Origin: Brasenia schreberi
Taxonomy: Eukaryota; Streptophyta; Magnoliopsida; Nymphaeales; Cabombaceae
Direction: 5' to 3'
Assembly: GCA_036023115.1 (NCBI GenBank)
Contig: JAYKKT010000064.1
Location: 3,463,501-3,527,500, forward strand
DNA length: 64,000 nt
Position numbers and translations under genes: made by a program. The notes beneath the pieces are model-generated. The model was given only the letters and a program-made list of their open reading frames with translations, was not told the DNA's origin and ran no database searches. This document shows, one piece after another, positions 23,224-36,962 of the stretch (position 1 is its first letter; each line of letters opens with the position of its first letter).

Positions 23224-24945
23224 AAGAGTACTCCAGTCTATTTATTTTTCTTGATGAGTTGATGGTGGGCATTCTTTATTCATAGATTCCTGATCGATAT
23301 CTATGGTCTGATTTCCAGTGACATTATTCTTTGTGACTTACTGGTATTCATATATGCTTTTTTAGTTTCTGGATTTCTTTGGAATGGTTGTGTAAAATAA
23401 CCACCTGAATTTGATTATGAAAAGACACTTAATCCCCTTATGTTTACCTCGGCAGGCGATTCTCACCAGAGTGAATTCATTCACTGGCATAGCCTACAAA
23501 GATGATCCAACAATTTTTGCATGGGAACTCATAAACGAACCTCGATGCCAGAGTGATCTCTCGGGCAGAACGCTCCAGGCAAGTTAAAGCATTTTTGTAT
23601 GTGATTGTGTGTATGTATGTATCTGTGTACATACTTTTGCATGTGTGCATGTACGTACGTATTTATGTATATGTGGGTGCGTATGTGTCTGCAAAATTCT
23701 CGAATGCTCATATCCATGATTATTCACATTTAACACAATAATCTAAGTCCTTTCATATCAAAATGATGTTTCAGGATTGGATTGCAGAAATGGCTGGTTA
23801 TCTGAAGTCAATAGACAGCAACCATCTATTAGAAGTAGGCCTAGAAGGTTTCTATGGAGAATCTGCACCTTCAAGGAAACAATACAATCCTGGTTATGGA
23901 GTTGGAACTGATTTCATCTCCAACAATCAGCTCACTGAGATCGATTTTGCGACTATCCACGCGTACCCAGATCAATGGTATTATAACTCATCTTATTTTT
24001 CACATGAGAAATTGTCAATATCAATATAAACGTTCTGAACCTTTTGAACAATGTTGGTGAACTTCAAAAGTGGGACTTAGGGTTTTTAGTTAGTGACGCG
24101 CGATATACTTCTATCAGGAAGATATGCTTCAAAGAATGCAATTTTGATATTGTCTCGCATTACATTTTATCTGAAAACATTTGGTCGATCTTTTTGATAA
24201 TTTTATTTCTGAGGAAATATTCTACTGTTGAAGCACAAAGAGCAATAGCTCACCTGGCTAGGGGGACAACTCACAAGTTGAAGGCGATGAACTCGATACC
24301 CAGGGTGTGCTGCTGGCTTCGGTCTTCCAACTGTACCAAGAAAAAAAATCTATTATTGAAACTTGAGATAGGTTTCTTGATCATATGATTTGTTGGGATG
24401 AATAGGTAGCTACACTGCATTCGGGTGCAAAGTGTTGTACTCCCACTTGGAAAATTCCACACGCGATCGAATTCTAGACTTTGCTGATTAATTAGAAGTG
24501 ACTGAAAGCACCCACAATAGACGATTCACTCTTCCTGCTTGTATGTTACAGGCTGCCAGGAGGCTCAAATGACCAAGCACAGCTCTCTTTCCTGTCCAGC
24601 TGGGTTCAGTCACACATTGAAGACTCCAACTATGCGCTCAGAAAACCATTGCTCTTTACAGAATTTGGGAAGTCTTCGAAGGACTCAGGCTTTACTCAAT
24701 CCGAGAGGGACAACTTCTATCGAACTGTATACAACAGCATCTACTCCTCTGCTAGGAGTGGTGGTGCCGGTGCTGGTGCGTTGTTTTGGCAATTGATGGC
24801 CGAAGGAATGGATTCATTTAGAGATGGGTATGAGATCATTGTCAATGAATCCCCATCTACTGCAAATTTGATTGCTGAACAGTCACGTAAATTATCAAGC
24901 ATTAACCGCTTGTATGCTCGGCTGACATCCGGCGGAGAAAACTGA
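22535..24945 (+). CDS. Endo-beta-1,4-mannanase, GH5 family, five exons
   Basis: Exons are 22535-22861, 22988-23182, 23456-23578, 23775-23977 and 24552-24945, giving 413 residues, usual for plant mannanases. The enzyme cleaves internal beta-1,4 bonds of mannans in the cell wall. The N-terminus [20 protein letters not shown] is a signal peptide, so the product is secreted. GH5 features are [17 protein letters not shown] near the start, the acid/base Glu202 in WELINEPRC (exon 3), HAYPDQW split across exons 4 and 5, and the nucleophile Glu320 in LLFTEFGKS (exon 5). [14 protein letters not shown] and DGYEI are typical of the C-terminus. The last intron splits the Trp codon TG/G. Intron 3 has a GC donor. 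The start at 22535 is chosen because it puts the signal peptide first; an in-frame ATG at 22274 would add 87 residues of low-complexity sequence and is less likely. A broken partial duplicate lies at 30.56-33.01 kb. Confidence 0.95.
23193..23219 (+). repeat. (CT)n microsatellite in mannanase intron 2
   Basis: A run of CT dinucleotides begins 10 bases after the splice donor. A TC run sits at the same place in the pseudogene copy (31050-31080), so it pre-dates the duplication. Confidence 0.9.
23579..23774 (+). other. GC-AG intron of the mannanase gene (intron 3)
   Basis: The exon ends CTCCAG at 23578 and the intron starts GCAAGT. The next exon starts GATTGG at 23775 after TTTCAG, giving RTLQ-DWIAEM, the conserved GH5 junction. 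The alternative GT two bases on breaks the frame. The pseudogene keeps the same GCAAGT donor. Confidence 0.85.
24240..24365 (+). repeat. tRNA-derived SINE-like insertion in mannanase intron 4
   Basis: Box A TAGCTCACCTGG is at about 24246-24257 and box B GATGAACTCGATACCCAGG near 24287. The tail is TGCTGGCTTCGGTCTTCC, AACTGTACC, then an A-run. This is one of the clearest members of the family. Confidence 0.7.
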
Positions 24946-26284
24946 GGGGCCGCTCCAGCAACAGCAGATCTTTCCCTATACAAAGAATCAAGTAGTGTCA
25001 TTTTAACTGCTTCAGTGTTGCTTTGTTATGAGATAATTATGAAGCTTTTTAATATACAATGCTTGATAAGGCTTAGATTTCTAAGAATGGGGGAAATTGT
25101 AATGGCTTGTCATGCTTTTTGCTAATAAAAGAAGCTTTACATGAAGAACTTCCCATTTTCACATGGAGGCCTACTCTCCATTACGACATCTCTTCTATTT
25201 CAAATGAAACATCGCTAAGAACTGAAATAGAATTTCGCAACTCCCAATATTTCAGTCTCAGATAGTGGAATAATTTGTTTCTGCTTTTCAGCTATAACAA
25301 TAAATAGAACACATTGATCAACAACCAGGTGTCTTTGACTTCAAACGAGAATTCACTGTTCAGTACTCCTCTTGAATGAACAGAAGCGTGAGTAGTCGAT
25401 ACCTTTCAAGTGAACGTTTATCTTCCGTCTTTCTGAAGACGTCAGGACGCGCCAGTCTAAGATTGGATCTTATTCCTGTGCCTCTGAGACTGTTAGAGTG
25501 GTAGGGTGGAGATCAATTTTTCTGTAGAGCATGCAGTAGTTTGCCGCTCTGATACCTTTAATTTTCATTCTCTGTTCTCAAGTAAGATTCATTGCAACTG
25601 TGCAGAACGAAACATGAGATCGGTTTCCACATTACATTGTCATCTGCTCACAATGTGATGCAAACATCACCTTTTTGATGCCAAACAGATTCTTGAAGTT
25701 TTCTGAGCTGAACACCTAACCATGAAAGCTTTAACTCTTAGTGCGCCAATTTTTCTTGATCTATGAAGACGCACCAATTTATTGATTATAGTTAAAAGAA
25801 AAGGAAGAGCTTTGCTCAAATGGACTTAATAACGAGCAAACTTAATACGTTTGGGGACCTTGGTGCTCAAAATCATCCTGCCTTCACAGACACACGCACA
25901 CACATATACAGTCTTGCAAGCAGCTCAGTTCTTTCAGCCTTTGTTAGAGATGATACTTATTTTCCAACAGAGGCCGCCGAATGTGGGATGCGAGTGATTT
26001 GCATCCTCCACCTTCTCATATATTCCGTGCATGATGCTTTTAGTATGAGATATGTCAGATATGCTTGATCCAGTAGTGGGTTCTAGGTGACTTTTCTATC
26101 TTCAATTTTAACGGGAGTGATTTGCATCTTCTCTTATATATATAAGAGATTCTCTTAGGTCTACCTATTACTTTTTCTGGTAATTTAAATTTTATAATGA
26201 ATTTAAAAAATAAAAAATATTGTTGTTACACATATCACCCAAAAAGAATGGATGATGAGATGTCAATGGTGGGCCGGATCCAAT

Positions 26285-26285
<1 letters not shown>
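24946..26285. other. Mannanase 3'UTR and AT-rich intergenic DNA
   Basis: A canonical AATAAA lies at 25124-25129, about 180 bases after the stop. The remaining ~1.1 kb has no recognised gene. Confidence 0.5.

Positions 26286-26356
<71 letters not shown>
26286..26356. repeat. Compound (CT)n(AT)n microsatellite
   Basis: About 34 bases of CT are followed by ~36 bases of AT. On the minus strand this reads (TA)n(GA)n, the same arrangement as at 31.65, 58.37 and 58.66 kb. Confidence 0.9.
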
Positions 26357-26358
<2 letters not shown>

Positions 26359-26439
26359 CAAGCACACCATGATCGAACCCAGACTGGATTACAACCAAAT
26401 GAAAAGTTAATGGGTTGTTAGATTTATGCTAATTTTTTA

Positions 26440-26900
26440 TACCTACGTACATCATTCATTGATTAATCGTATACGACTTTTACCGTATCTGGCCAAGCCA
26501 GTTGGATTGCCGACATATCCTATTAGTTGACATCTTAGAGGGAGACAACAGACTTTGTATTCATTTTCTAAGGTTGGAAAATAATTTAGTAGGAGTAAAA
26601 TTAGGTCTTGTTCATCCAAGACAAACCGGTAACCGATCCAATTGGCCCCAATCCAAACCCATTTAACAGGCACATGAGTCAGCCACTGTAAAAGATCAGG
26701 ATCAGGGTATACTTAATTTAGATCTCGACAGAGGAAGACCGTGACCCAGAATAGTTCTATGAAAAGCATACTCGAACCAACTACACTCAAACCCGTTCTA
26801 TAACCGAACCCATTTTGTACCTGTCCTGAACAAGCCCCAAAGTCAATCCATTAACCAAATTGAACACTAAAGCTAAACCTGGTTTTGTAAAGCAGACTTT
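26440..26900. repeat. GGTTC/GAACC-rich degenerate repeat
   Basis: The tract is unusually rich in AACC, ACCGAACC and CCGATCC words, as are 29.0-29.24, 35.25-35.48, 38.6-39.13, 41.27-41.48 and 59.68-59.96 kb. No coding or tRNA features. It is probably one dispersed, old repeat family. Confidence 0.35.
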
Positions 26901-26929
26901 TATTGGATAATTGGTAATAATTAAACATT

Positions 26930-28945
26930 GATTATATGGCTATACATATTAGGAAAGTGGCGAAAGATGTGTTAGGAGTATCTAAGGGAGGTGTACCGGC
27001 ACAAAAAGAAGCTTGGTGGTGGAGTGAAGTAGTACAAAATAAAATCAAGGCAAAGAGGGCATGTTATAAATTACATTATGCTAAAAAAACTAGTGAAACT
27101 TTAGAAGCTTATAAGAAAGCAAAGAAGGAAGCGAAAAAGGCCATTAGTGAAGCAAAAGCTAAGATTTGGGATGACTTATATAAAAAACTCAACTCAAGAG
27201 AGGGTGAGAGAGATATTTTTAGGATAGCTAGGGCTAGAGATAAGAAAACTAAGATCTTAATTATGTTAGATGCATAAAAGACGAGGATAAAAAAATTCTA
27301 GTGGCAAATGATGATATAAGAAATAGATGGAAAAACTATTTTTATAATCTTTTTAATGAAAATAAAGATGTTAGTATTAGTTTAGGAGATTTAGCCAAGT
27401 CAAAAAAGTATATAAACCACAATTTCTATCGATGTATTCAAAAGAATGAAGTCAAAGAGACTCTTAAACATATGAAGAGTGGTAAATCGGTAGGACCAGA
27501 TAACATTCCTATAGAAGTTTGGAAAATACTAGGAGAAATAGGAATCACTTGGCTCACAAGGCTATTTAATGAAATATGGAAAAACCAAAAGATGCCCGAA
27601 GAATGGAGAACAAGTACACTTATACCCATATATAAGAACAAGAGAGACATTCAAAATTGTACGAATTATCGAGGTATCAAGTTAATGAGTCATACTATGA
27701 AATTATGGGAAAGAATTATCGAACGTAGGTTAAGTCAAGTATCAAGTACAACACAAAACCAATTTGGATTTATGCTAGACAGATCTACTATTGAAGCGAT
27801 TCACCTTTTGAGATGTTTTATGGAACATTTTAGAGCAAAAAAGAAAGACCTTCACATGATATTTATTGATCTAGAAAAAGCTTGTGATAGGGTACCGAGG
27901 GAGGTTCTTTGGAGAACTTTGGAAAAAAGAGGTATCCCATTGACATATATTAACCTTATAAGAGACATGTATGATGGTGCAAAAACATGTGTGAGGACTC
28001 ATGAAGGAACGACAGACTTCTTTGAAGTTAATATTGGGTTACATCAAGGATCAACTTTAAGTCCATACTTATTTATAATGGTGATGGATGAGTTAACAAA
28101 ACATATTCAAGATGAAGTACCTTGGTGTATGTTATTTGCAGATGACATTGTATTAGTGGAGTCTAAGGAAAAAGTTAATAGAAAATTAGAACTATGGAGA
28201 GAAACATTAGAAAGCAAAGGCCTCCAACTTAGTAGAACAAAGACAGAATATATGGAATATAAGTTTGATCATTTGGCTACTTCAGAGGACATAGAAATTA
28301 AAATTGGCACACATTGCATTCCCCAAAAGGAAAGTTTTAAATACCTAGGTTCAATTTTTCAAAGTGATGGAAGAATTGATGGAGATGTTACACATAGAAT
28401 TAATGCTGGTTGGTTAAAATGGAGAGGAGCATCAGGTATTCTTTGTGATAAGAAGATACCATTAAAATTAAAAGGTAAATATTATAGAGCAACAATTAGG
28501 CCTGCCATGTTTTACGGTTCTGAGTGTTGGGCAATTAATCATCAACATGTACAAAAGATGTCTATGATAGAAATGAAGATGTTGAGATGGATGAGTGGTC
28601 ATACAAGAAAAGACCGTATACATAATGAGGTTATTAGAAACAAATTAGGAGTGGCACCAATAGAGGGTAAAATGAGAGAACATCGTTTAAGATGGATTGG
28701 ACATATAGAACGAAGATCAGAAGAAGAACCTGTAAGAAGGGTAGAAAAACTAAATTTGGAAAGTATTAAAAGAGGTAGAGGATGACCACAAAAGTGTTGG
28801 AAAGAAACAATAAAGAATGATCTAGCTTATTGGGAGTTAACTGCTAACATGGCACACGATAGGGATCTGTAGAAACAAAGAATCCATGTAGCCGACCCCG
28901 TCTAGTATGGGAAAAGGCTTAGTTGTTGTTGTTGTTGTATGTTTA
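26930..28945 (+). mobile_element. RTE-type LINE, 5'-truncated, nearly intact reverse transcriptase (copy 2)
   Basis: This copy lacks the endonuclease but keeps linker, RT and C-terminal domains. A frame at 26936-27277 (KEAWWWSEVVQNKIKAKRAC region) is joined by a one-base deletion near 27265 to a 494-codon frame at 27301-28785. The RT blocks are [41 protein letters not shown] (18), [40 protein letters not shown] and [12 protein letters not shown]. The catalytic FADD is at 28135-28146. The C-terminal part has [22 protein letters not shown] and [15 protein letters not shown]. The frame ends at TGA 28783-28785, where copy 3 reads CGA, so this is probably a CpG-to-TpA mutation. Downstream homology continues through KCWKETI to a TAG (Trp-to-stop) and the 3' end, CCGACCCCGTCTAGTATGGG then AAAAGGCTTAG and (TTG)n. 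Target-site duplications were not found. Confidence 0.9.
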
Positions 28946-29885
28946 GTCTTTTCTTAGGTAATCATGAAATAAGTAGAGTTATCAACTAAAGGAAACCAAA
29001 ACATAGATTAGATTGGCTAATTAAAAAAATTATAAACCAAACCTGAACCCAACCCAGAAACATAACCAAAATCAATCCGAAACTGATCTTTAGATTGGAT
29101 TTGGTTCAGAGGATAGCCTGCTTTTATGAACACTAAGATCTATTTAAACCAACTTTAGTTTTGCCCAGCCTTTTGATCCATATGGATGGGCCTTTTAAAT
29201 TTTGTCATACCCAAACCCGAATTTAGAACGGAAATATGGAGGAATGTTTCTGCGTCTATATTAAAAAATTATGAACTGAATCCGGCCGAGTACCAGCTTA
29301 ATATTTACTATTACAGAAGTCTTGTTCTTCACAGATCATAAAAATCTTTTGAGCTAAGAAAGTCCATAACCGTACATTTAATTTGGGAGAAGAAGATGAC
29401 ATAATGCAAGGCATTTGCCTGGATCTAATACATTGTGCCGTTTGTTAACTGTTCCCTCATCAATGAATGACAAGTCAAATAAATAAAATAGAAATGAATG
29501 GTTGATGTGTGCTTATATATATATGTGTGTGTGTGTATGTGCGTGCCAAGAATCAGGTTAGATCTCATGTTTTGGCTACCAACTTCCCCTTTCGTGTCAC
29601 CCCATCTCCCACCAATATCCAAACGCCACGGCCGGCTGACTTTGGCAGCCACCAGTTGGCGACTAGCTCATTGGAAGGTGGTGCCCCAATGACGGCATGA
29701 GTTACAGTTACAGACTGGCCTGAACAAAGGTCACTGGCCAGGGGTTGGCTCTAATGACTCTTAGAGATTAAATGGCCACGTTGGCCTCACAAGATCAAAT
29801 GAGTTAAAATGTTGGGACACCAACTAGGTTCCCAAAGAGGCACCCGAAGACCCACTCAATGGAGACCCAGGGATGGAGTTTGTAA

Positions 29886-29950
<65 letters not shown>

Positions 29951-30561
29951 CATAGTGATGAAATAATGATTTTTTAATAAGAAAATACATTTTTGAAGAA
30001 ATAATGATTTTTTAATAAGAAAATACTTTTTCTCTAGGTTCTCTAAGGCCTCTCTGTAAATCCTCCTGGAGATGCCGGTTTAGGGGATTCAAGACTCAAT
30101 GGCAATTGCTGGATCGGCTGCATCTTTAGTTACTCTTCTCCACCAAAAATTTCAACTTGATGTGTCATTAAATTAACCCATTATATCAAAAAGTTGGTAG
30201 CACTTTCTGAAAATTATAAAGAGAGCCATTTTTGTAATTTCAGAAAAGAGAAAATCACTTTTGTGGAGATTCCAATAACTTCAACTCATCGCACTGCAAT
30301 TACAGAAACCCAGAACCACATCTCTCACAAGGGTCTGGAAGCTTTCAGCAGTAAGCTGAACTGCAGAACATGAAAAACAGGGACCTTACAGAAACAGTGG
30401 CCGAATTTCACGGAGATACCAAATTTTCAGTCACTTTCTGAAACAAATTAACAGTAATGGATATTAGCCCTTTCATGAAATTCAAGTTAATGACGAGTCA
30501 CCTAATCAATCTCGTGCCATTGCGTAAATATCTTTAATTTCAAAAAAATCCTCTATCAGTA
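28946..30561. other. Intergenic DNA between LINE copy 2 and the mannanase pseudogene
   Basis: No gene recognised. It contains an AACC-rich old repeat at about 29000-29240, a (TG)n tract near 29520-29540, a long (GA)n run at 29889-29949 and a 38-base tandem duplication at about 29960-30034. The stretch 30060-30560 shows nothing I recognise. Confidence 0.45.
29889..29949. repeat. (GA)n microsatellite
   Basis: About 60 bases of uninterrupted GA dinucleotides. Confidence 0.95.
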
Positions 30562-31044
30562 ATGGTTTCAATGCCTATTGGTTAATGTACATGGCCTCTG
30601 ATCCTTCACAGAGGGACAAAGTGAGTTCAGTTCTCCAGCAGGCCCTGTGGGTTAACCGTGGCTCGGACATGGGCTTTTGGTGATGGCAGACCATTGCAGT
30701 ATTCTCCTGGTTCCTACAATGAAGATACGTTGAAGGTAATTTCTATTTCATAATTCTCCAAAAATATGTAATTTGTTCTTTGTCTCAAGCGTAAGATCTT
30801 GAAAGAGCAAGATTTTTATTTCATATAATCTTGGTGGATATTATAGGGCTTTAATTTTGTTGTCTGAAGCGAAAAAACATGGGATTCACTTGATCTTGAG
30901 CTTGGTGAATAACTATGAAGGCCTTGGTGGGAGACGCGAGTATGTGCAATGGGCAAGAGACCAGGGTCAGGATTTGAGTTCTGATGATGACTTCTACCAG
31001 AATTCCGTAGTTAAAGGCTACTATAAGAACCACATCAACGTGTA

Positions 31045-31049
<5 letters not shown>

Positions 31050-31080
<31 letters not shown>
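31050..31080. repeat. (TC)n microsatellite in pseudogene intron 2
   Basis: Sits just after the pseudogene exon 2, at the position equivalent to the CT run in the functional gene. Confidence 0.9.
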
Positions 31081-31083
<3 letters not shown>

Positions 31084-31645
31084 AGTACTCCAGTCTTTGT
31101 TTTTCTTGATGACTTGATGAACATTTACTTCTTGTAGACTCCTGGTCAATATTTATTACCTACGGTTCTTGGTCATATTTTTCTCAAGTTGGTGGCATAT
31201 TTTTTTTCAATTTCTGGATTTCTTTGGGAATGATTGTGTAAAATAGGCATCTGCATCTGATCCATAGAAATGCATCCATGGTACTTAGTTTCACCTTCAC
31301 AACCGGATTTATGAATGAAAATCCACATTAAACTCTTTCCGTATTTAATTCGGCAGACAATTCTCACCAGAATTCATTCATTCACTGGCATAGCGTACAA
31401 GGATGATCCAACAATTTTCCCATGGGAACTTATAAATGAGCCTCGATGCGAGAGTGATCTCTCTGGCAGAACACTCCAGGCAAGTGAACACACACACACA
31501 CACACACACATATAAGGTGAAAGATGTAAACTCTATTCAAACACGAGTAATTAAGATTAAAAATAAAAGTGAAAAGTTGTGCATATACTTTTTCATTATA
31601 ACCTTTTATAAGATGGTTGAAAGTAATTTGGATGAAGTTTGCATC

Positions 31646-32640
<995 letters not shown>

Positions 32641-33161
32641 AAGAGAAAGGTGTTTTATTTACATTTTCTTGGAGTGATCTTTCAGGCTTGGATTGCAGAA
32701 ATGGCCAGTTACATGAAGTCTATAGACAGCAATCATCCACTAGAAGTAGGCCTAGAAGGTTTCTATGGAGAATCGGCACCTTCAAGGAAGCAATACAATC
32801 CTGGTTCTGGAGTTGGAACTGACTTTATCTGCAACAATCAGCTCCCTGAGATCGACTTTTCAACTATCCCGATCAATGGTATAACATGCCATCAACTTAT
32901 TTTTCACTCGCGAATTATCGGTAGCATGTAAAAGTTATGAACCCCTTCTGAAAAATGTTGGTGATCTTTGAAAGGGCACTGATGGCTATTTAGTTAGCCA
33001 TGACGCGTAGAGATGTCAAAATGGGTCTGGCCCGGGGGCCAGGGTTGGCTCACAGGGCTATAGACTCGTTGGTTGTTAGATCAAATCTGCTTGAAATCCA
33101 CCATATATAAGATAAATCCAACGCAATATTTGAGGCTTCAACAAGCCATATACACATGTAA

Positions 33162-33174
<13 letters not shown>

Positions 33175-33212
<38 letters not shown>

Positions 33213-33318
33213 TCTATATATAGATATACATGTTCTATATATATAATACATACATATGAGCTATATATTCTACATATATCTATATAATGAGAAAAACTAT
33301 ATATAACTGAAAACTCTC

Positions 33319-33363
<45 letters not shown>

Positions 33364-33505
33364 ATGAAGCCAGGTATGAAGAAATAACTAAACAAAAGTG
33401 CATGAGGCAACAGCGACTCTTGTGCATTTATTTCTGCAGTCATCATCGGAAAACTGTTTCCCATGTCAAAAGGATCAAGCTTTCTTGCAATTATCCGTTG
33501 CTTGA

Positions 33506-33583
<78 letters not shown>

Positions 33584-33587
33584 CATG

Positions 33588-33618
<31 letters not shown>

Positions 33619-33700
33619 GTATGTATGTATATATATGTGTGTATATGTATGTATATATATACATATGTATCTATCTATATATATATATATATACACACAT
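33175..33700. repeat. Cluster of (TA)n and (TG)n microsatellites
   Basis: A TA run lies at about 33175-33210, a TG run at 33331-33360, a long TA run at 33509-33578 and TATG/TATA variants to ~33695. Frames here encode only dipeptide repeats and are not genes. Confidence 0.9.
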
Positions 33701-33871
33701 ATTTATGCAAGATTATACATATGCAACCATACTTATATGTAAAGTTGTTTGACTTAAATGTAAAGTTCACAGTACAACCTTACTTTTAATTTAAACCTTA
33801 TCATTGATATTAAAGATCGAATAATAAGGATATTTATGCAAGATTATGTACCGAAGGACATTATGTATTAT

Positions 33872-33874
33872 CAT

Positions 33875-33912
<38 letters not shown>
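33872..33912. repeat. (TA)n(TG)n tract at the 5' edge of LINE copy 3
   Basis: TA dinucleotides pass into TG dinucleotides that stop where RTE homology starts (ATCATGATATTTATTGAT). Confidence 0.9.
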
Positions 33913-34980
33913 GATCATGATATTTATTGATATAAAAAAAACTTACGATAGGGTACCGTGTGAGGTTCTTTGGAGAACTTTGGAAAAAAGAGGTATTTCA
34001 TTGACATATATAAACCTTATAAGAGACATGTAGGATGGTGCAAAAACATGTGTGAGGACTCACGAAGGAATGACAGACTTCTTTGAAGTTAATATTGGGT
34101 TACATCAAGGATCAATCCATACTTATTTATAATGGTGATTGATGAGTTAAAATATATTCAAGATGAAGTACCTTGGTGTATGTTATTTAGAGATGACATT
34201 GTGTTAGTGAAGGAGTTTAAGGAAAAAGTTAATAGAAAATTGGAACTATGGAGAGAAACATTAGAAAGTAAAAGCTTCTTACTTAATAGAACAAAGACAG
34301 AATATATGGAATGTAAGTTTGATCATTTGGTTACTTCAGAGGACATAGAAATTAAAATTGGCACACATTGCATCCCCCAAAAGAAAAGTTTTAATATTTA
34401 GGGTTAATTTTTCAGAGTGATTAAGAATTGATGGAGATGTTAATGCTTATTGGTCAAAACGGAGAGGAACATCAAGTATTCTTTGTGATAAGAAGATACC
34501 ATTAAAGTTAAAAAAGGTAAATATTATATAGCAACAATTAGACCTACCATGTTTTATGGTTATGAGTGTTGGACAGTAAATCATTAACATGTAGAAAAGA
34601 TGTTTATGACAGAAATGAAAATGTTGAGATAGATGAGTGGTCATACAAGAAAAGACCGCATACATAATGAGGTTATTAGAAATAAATTATGTGTGGCACC
34701 ATTAGAGGATAAAATGAGAGAATATCGTTTAAGATGGTTTGGACATATAAAAAGAAGATCAAAGGAAGAACCTCTAAGAATGTATGAAAAACTAGATTTT
34801 GAAAGTATTAAAAGAGGTAGAACACGACCACAAAAGTGTTGGAAAGAAACATTAAATAATAATCTAGCATATTGTGAGTTAACTGATAAGATGGCACATG
34901 ATAGGACTATGTGGAAACAAAGAATCCATGTACTTGACCCCGTCTAGTATGGGAAAAGGCTTAGTTGTTGTTGTATGTAT
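33913..34980 (+). mobile_element. RTE-type LINE fragment (copy 3)
   Basis: It begins inside the RT domain at MIFIDIKKTYDRVP, after a (TG)n tract. It retains GLHQGS (interrupted by a deletion of TLSP), WCMLFRDDIVLV (the catalytic FADD Ala is replaced by Arg), the KFDHL block, [19 protein letters not shown] (19) and the KCWKETLNNNLAY end. There are several stops and frameshifts (a TAG near 34030, an indel near 34115, one near 34400). The 3' end is intact, with the CCGTCTAGTATGGG box and TTG repeats near 34955-34978. It is slightly diverged from copy 2. Confidence 0.88.
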
Positions 34981-35617
34981 GTGTGTGGGTGCATGCATGC
35001 ATGCCATGGGTTATTTATATCTTATTCATTTGACTTTTCACTCATTGATCACGGAACAACTAAAAAGACGAATAATGCATAATTTCCAGACAAACGTAAC
35101 TTGCTCTGTATCATCTTGTTCTTCCAAATTAAATGTACGGTCATGCACTTTCGTAGCTCAAAGACTTTTTGATCTGCTAAGAGAAGATACTTCTCTAACA
35201 GTAAATGCCGCGTCACACTTGGTCGGACTCAATTCGGGTCTAATTAGACCGAGTTTCTGATTTCGGACACAGACATTACTCCAGTTCAATTCCGTTCCGG
35301 GTTCGGGTTTGGGTATGAGAAAATTTCTGTGGGGCCTATATCGATCAGAAGACTGGCTCAAGAAAAACTGTTGGTTTAGGCTGATCTTAATGTTCATTTA
35401 AAATCGGGTCTACCTTTTGGATCCAAATCCAACCTGTTATAGATCAGTTCCGATTTGGTCTCAGGTATGAAACTGGTTCCCAGTTGTTTTTAATTGGTGA
35501 ATCTAAAACTATGTTAGAATGCTTAATAGCAATTAATTGATAGCCTCTAATCGTTTCATTTACTATGTAAGAAAAGATTAAACATGATAAAATAAAATTC
35601 CTGTTTGTTGCACTCAA

Positions 35618-35700
35618 GAATGGTAGCTCACCTGGAATGGCACTCGACTCACAAGATGCAGGGCGTGAGTTCGATTCCTGGGGTATGCTTATTATAAACA
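35618..35700 (+). repeat. tRNA-derived SINE-like copy
   Basis: Box A TGGTAGCTCACCTGGAATGG is near 35621-35640 and box B GTGAGTTCGATTCCTGGGG near 35665-35683. The sequence then becomes an A-rich AACAAATAAAAAA end. Acceptor-stem pairing is absent, so a functional tRNA is unlikely. Confidence 0.65.
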
Positions 35701-36869
35701 AATAAAAAATGGCTGGTTTCGATTATTACAAAATGTCCAGTTTATATTTATAAAAAAAGTGTAGTTTACTCTGCAAAACGAGGTTTAGCTTTATGGTTGG
35801 ATTTGGTTAACAGGAACCATTATAGAAATGGATCTGGATCTTTTACCGAACTAGACCCCATCTGCCTGCTAAATGAGTTTGGGTCGGATCTAATTGGTTT
35901 CATTACCAGTTGATCTTGGATAAACAAGATCCACTTTCACACCTAGTAGCTTCTAAATGTTTTCCCACTCTTAGATAAGAAATGTAAAGTCTCCTTTTCT
36001 TCTTCCTCTCAAGATGTCAACTGATAGAATGTGTTGGAAATCCAACCCGATTGTCCCGAAACACTAAAAGTCATATGCAATTAATAAATTGAATTATGTG
36101 GTTTTAAACAATTAGCATAAATCCAACAGCCACAAGGTTGCATTTAGTTGCGATCTAGGCCGGGTTCGATGATATGATAAGTATACAACACGGCAAGCAT
36201 ATTAGACTTTTCATACTAAGTCTATGCTTTCATCGGTTTCACAACTAAGAAAGAATGTTAATAATAATTAATATACCCTTTTTAGTTCATGTAAGTATAT
36301 GTATTCATGTAATTATTACTTTATGTATAGGTGTTACTCAATATGAAAAATATTCCTCAATATGTGTATAATCTCGGAATTGGCCCTTCATCTTCAGTTT
36401 GGTATTATAATTTGTTTACAATAATGGCTGAGTATGAATGCCGAGTCCTATTAAAAATGCATGCTACACAAAATAGTTATATTGCTACATTTGGTGTTAA
36501 AAAAAAGATATATTATTGATTCATAGAGGACATAATTAAAGTCGACTTATATGTATATATATAACACATGTATGTGCACATATATATACATATTTATATT
36601 TATATATTATATATTTGTTATATATATACTATATCTTGCCTATCTTTGACATGTCCACTCATATTCTTCATTGTTTTTCGGTAGTAGGACTGTAATTTAA
36701 AAATATAAGGAAATCAGAAAATGTTATTCTCCGAAAGACATTGATTGGACATGAATCAGCAACATCAATTGTGGATAAGTTATCCAACCACTATATATAC
36801 ATATGTATACATGCATATAATATATATACATATATATATATCCTTGTTTTGAAGAAGGGAAAACCTACC

Positions 36870-36962
36870 ATTTGCCCCCAAGGAGTAAAATTCTCCACCA
36901 GCAACAAATGCGTCAGAGCGCCCTGCCAGCTGAGATGACGCTCTGGGCGCCGAGCCACTAAT
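36870..36962 (-). repeat. tRNA-derived SINE-like copy (possible)
   Basis: On the minus strand, CTCAGCTGGCAGGGCGCTC resembles a box A. The box B is decayed (GGAGAATTTTACT). It is part of the same repeat-dense stretch as other SINE-like copies. Confidence 0.35.

Noticed and set aside
33330..33789. Frames of 108-140 codons encoding Ile-Tyr repeats
   Set aside because: They are translations of (TA)n tracts.
35618..35700. A tRNA gene
   Set aside because: Boxes A and B are present but no acceptor stem or anticodon arm pairs, and the tail matches the dispersed SINE-like family.
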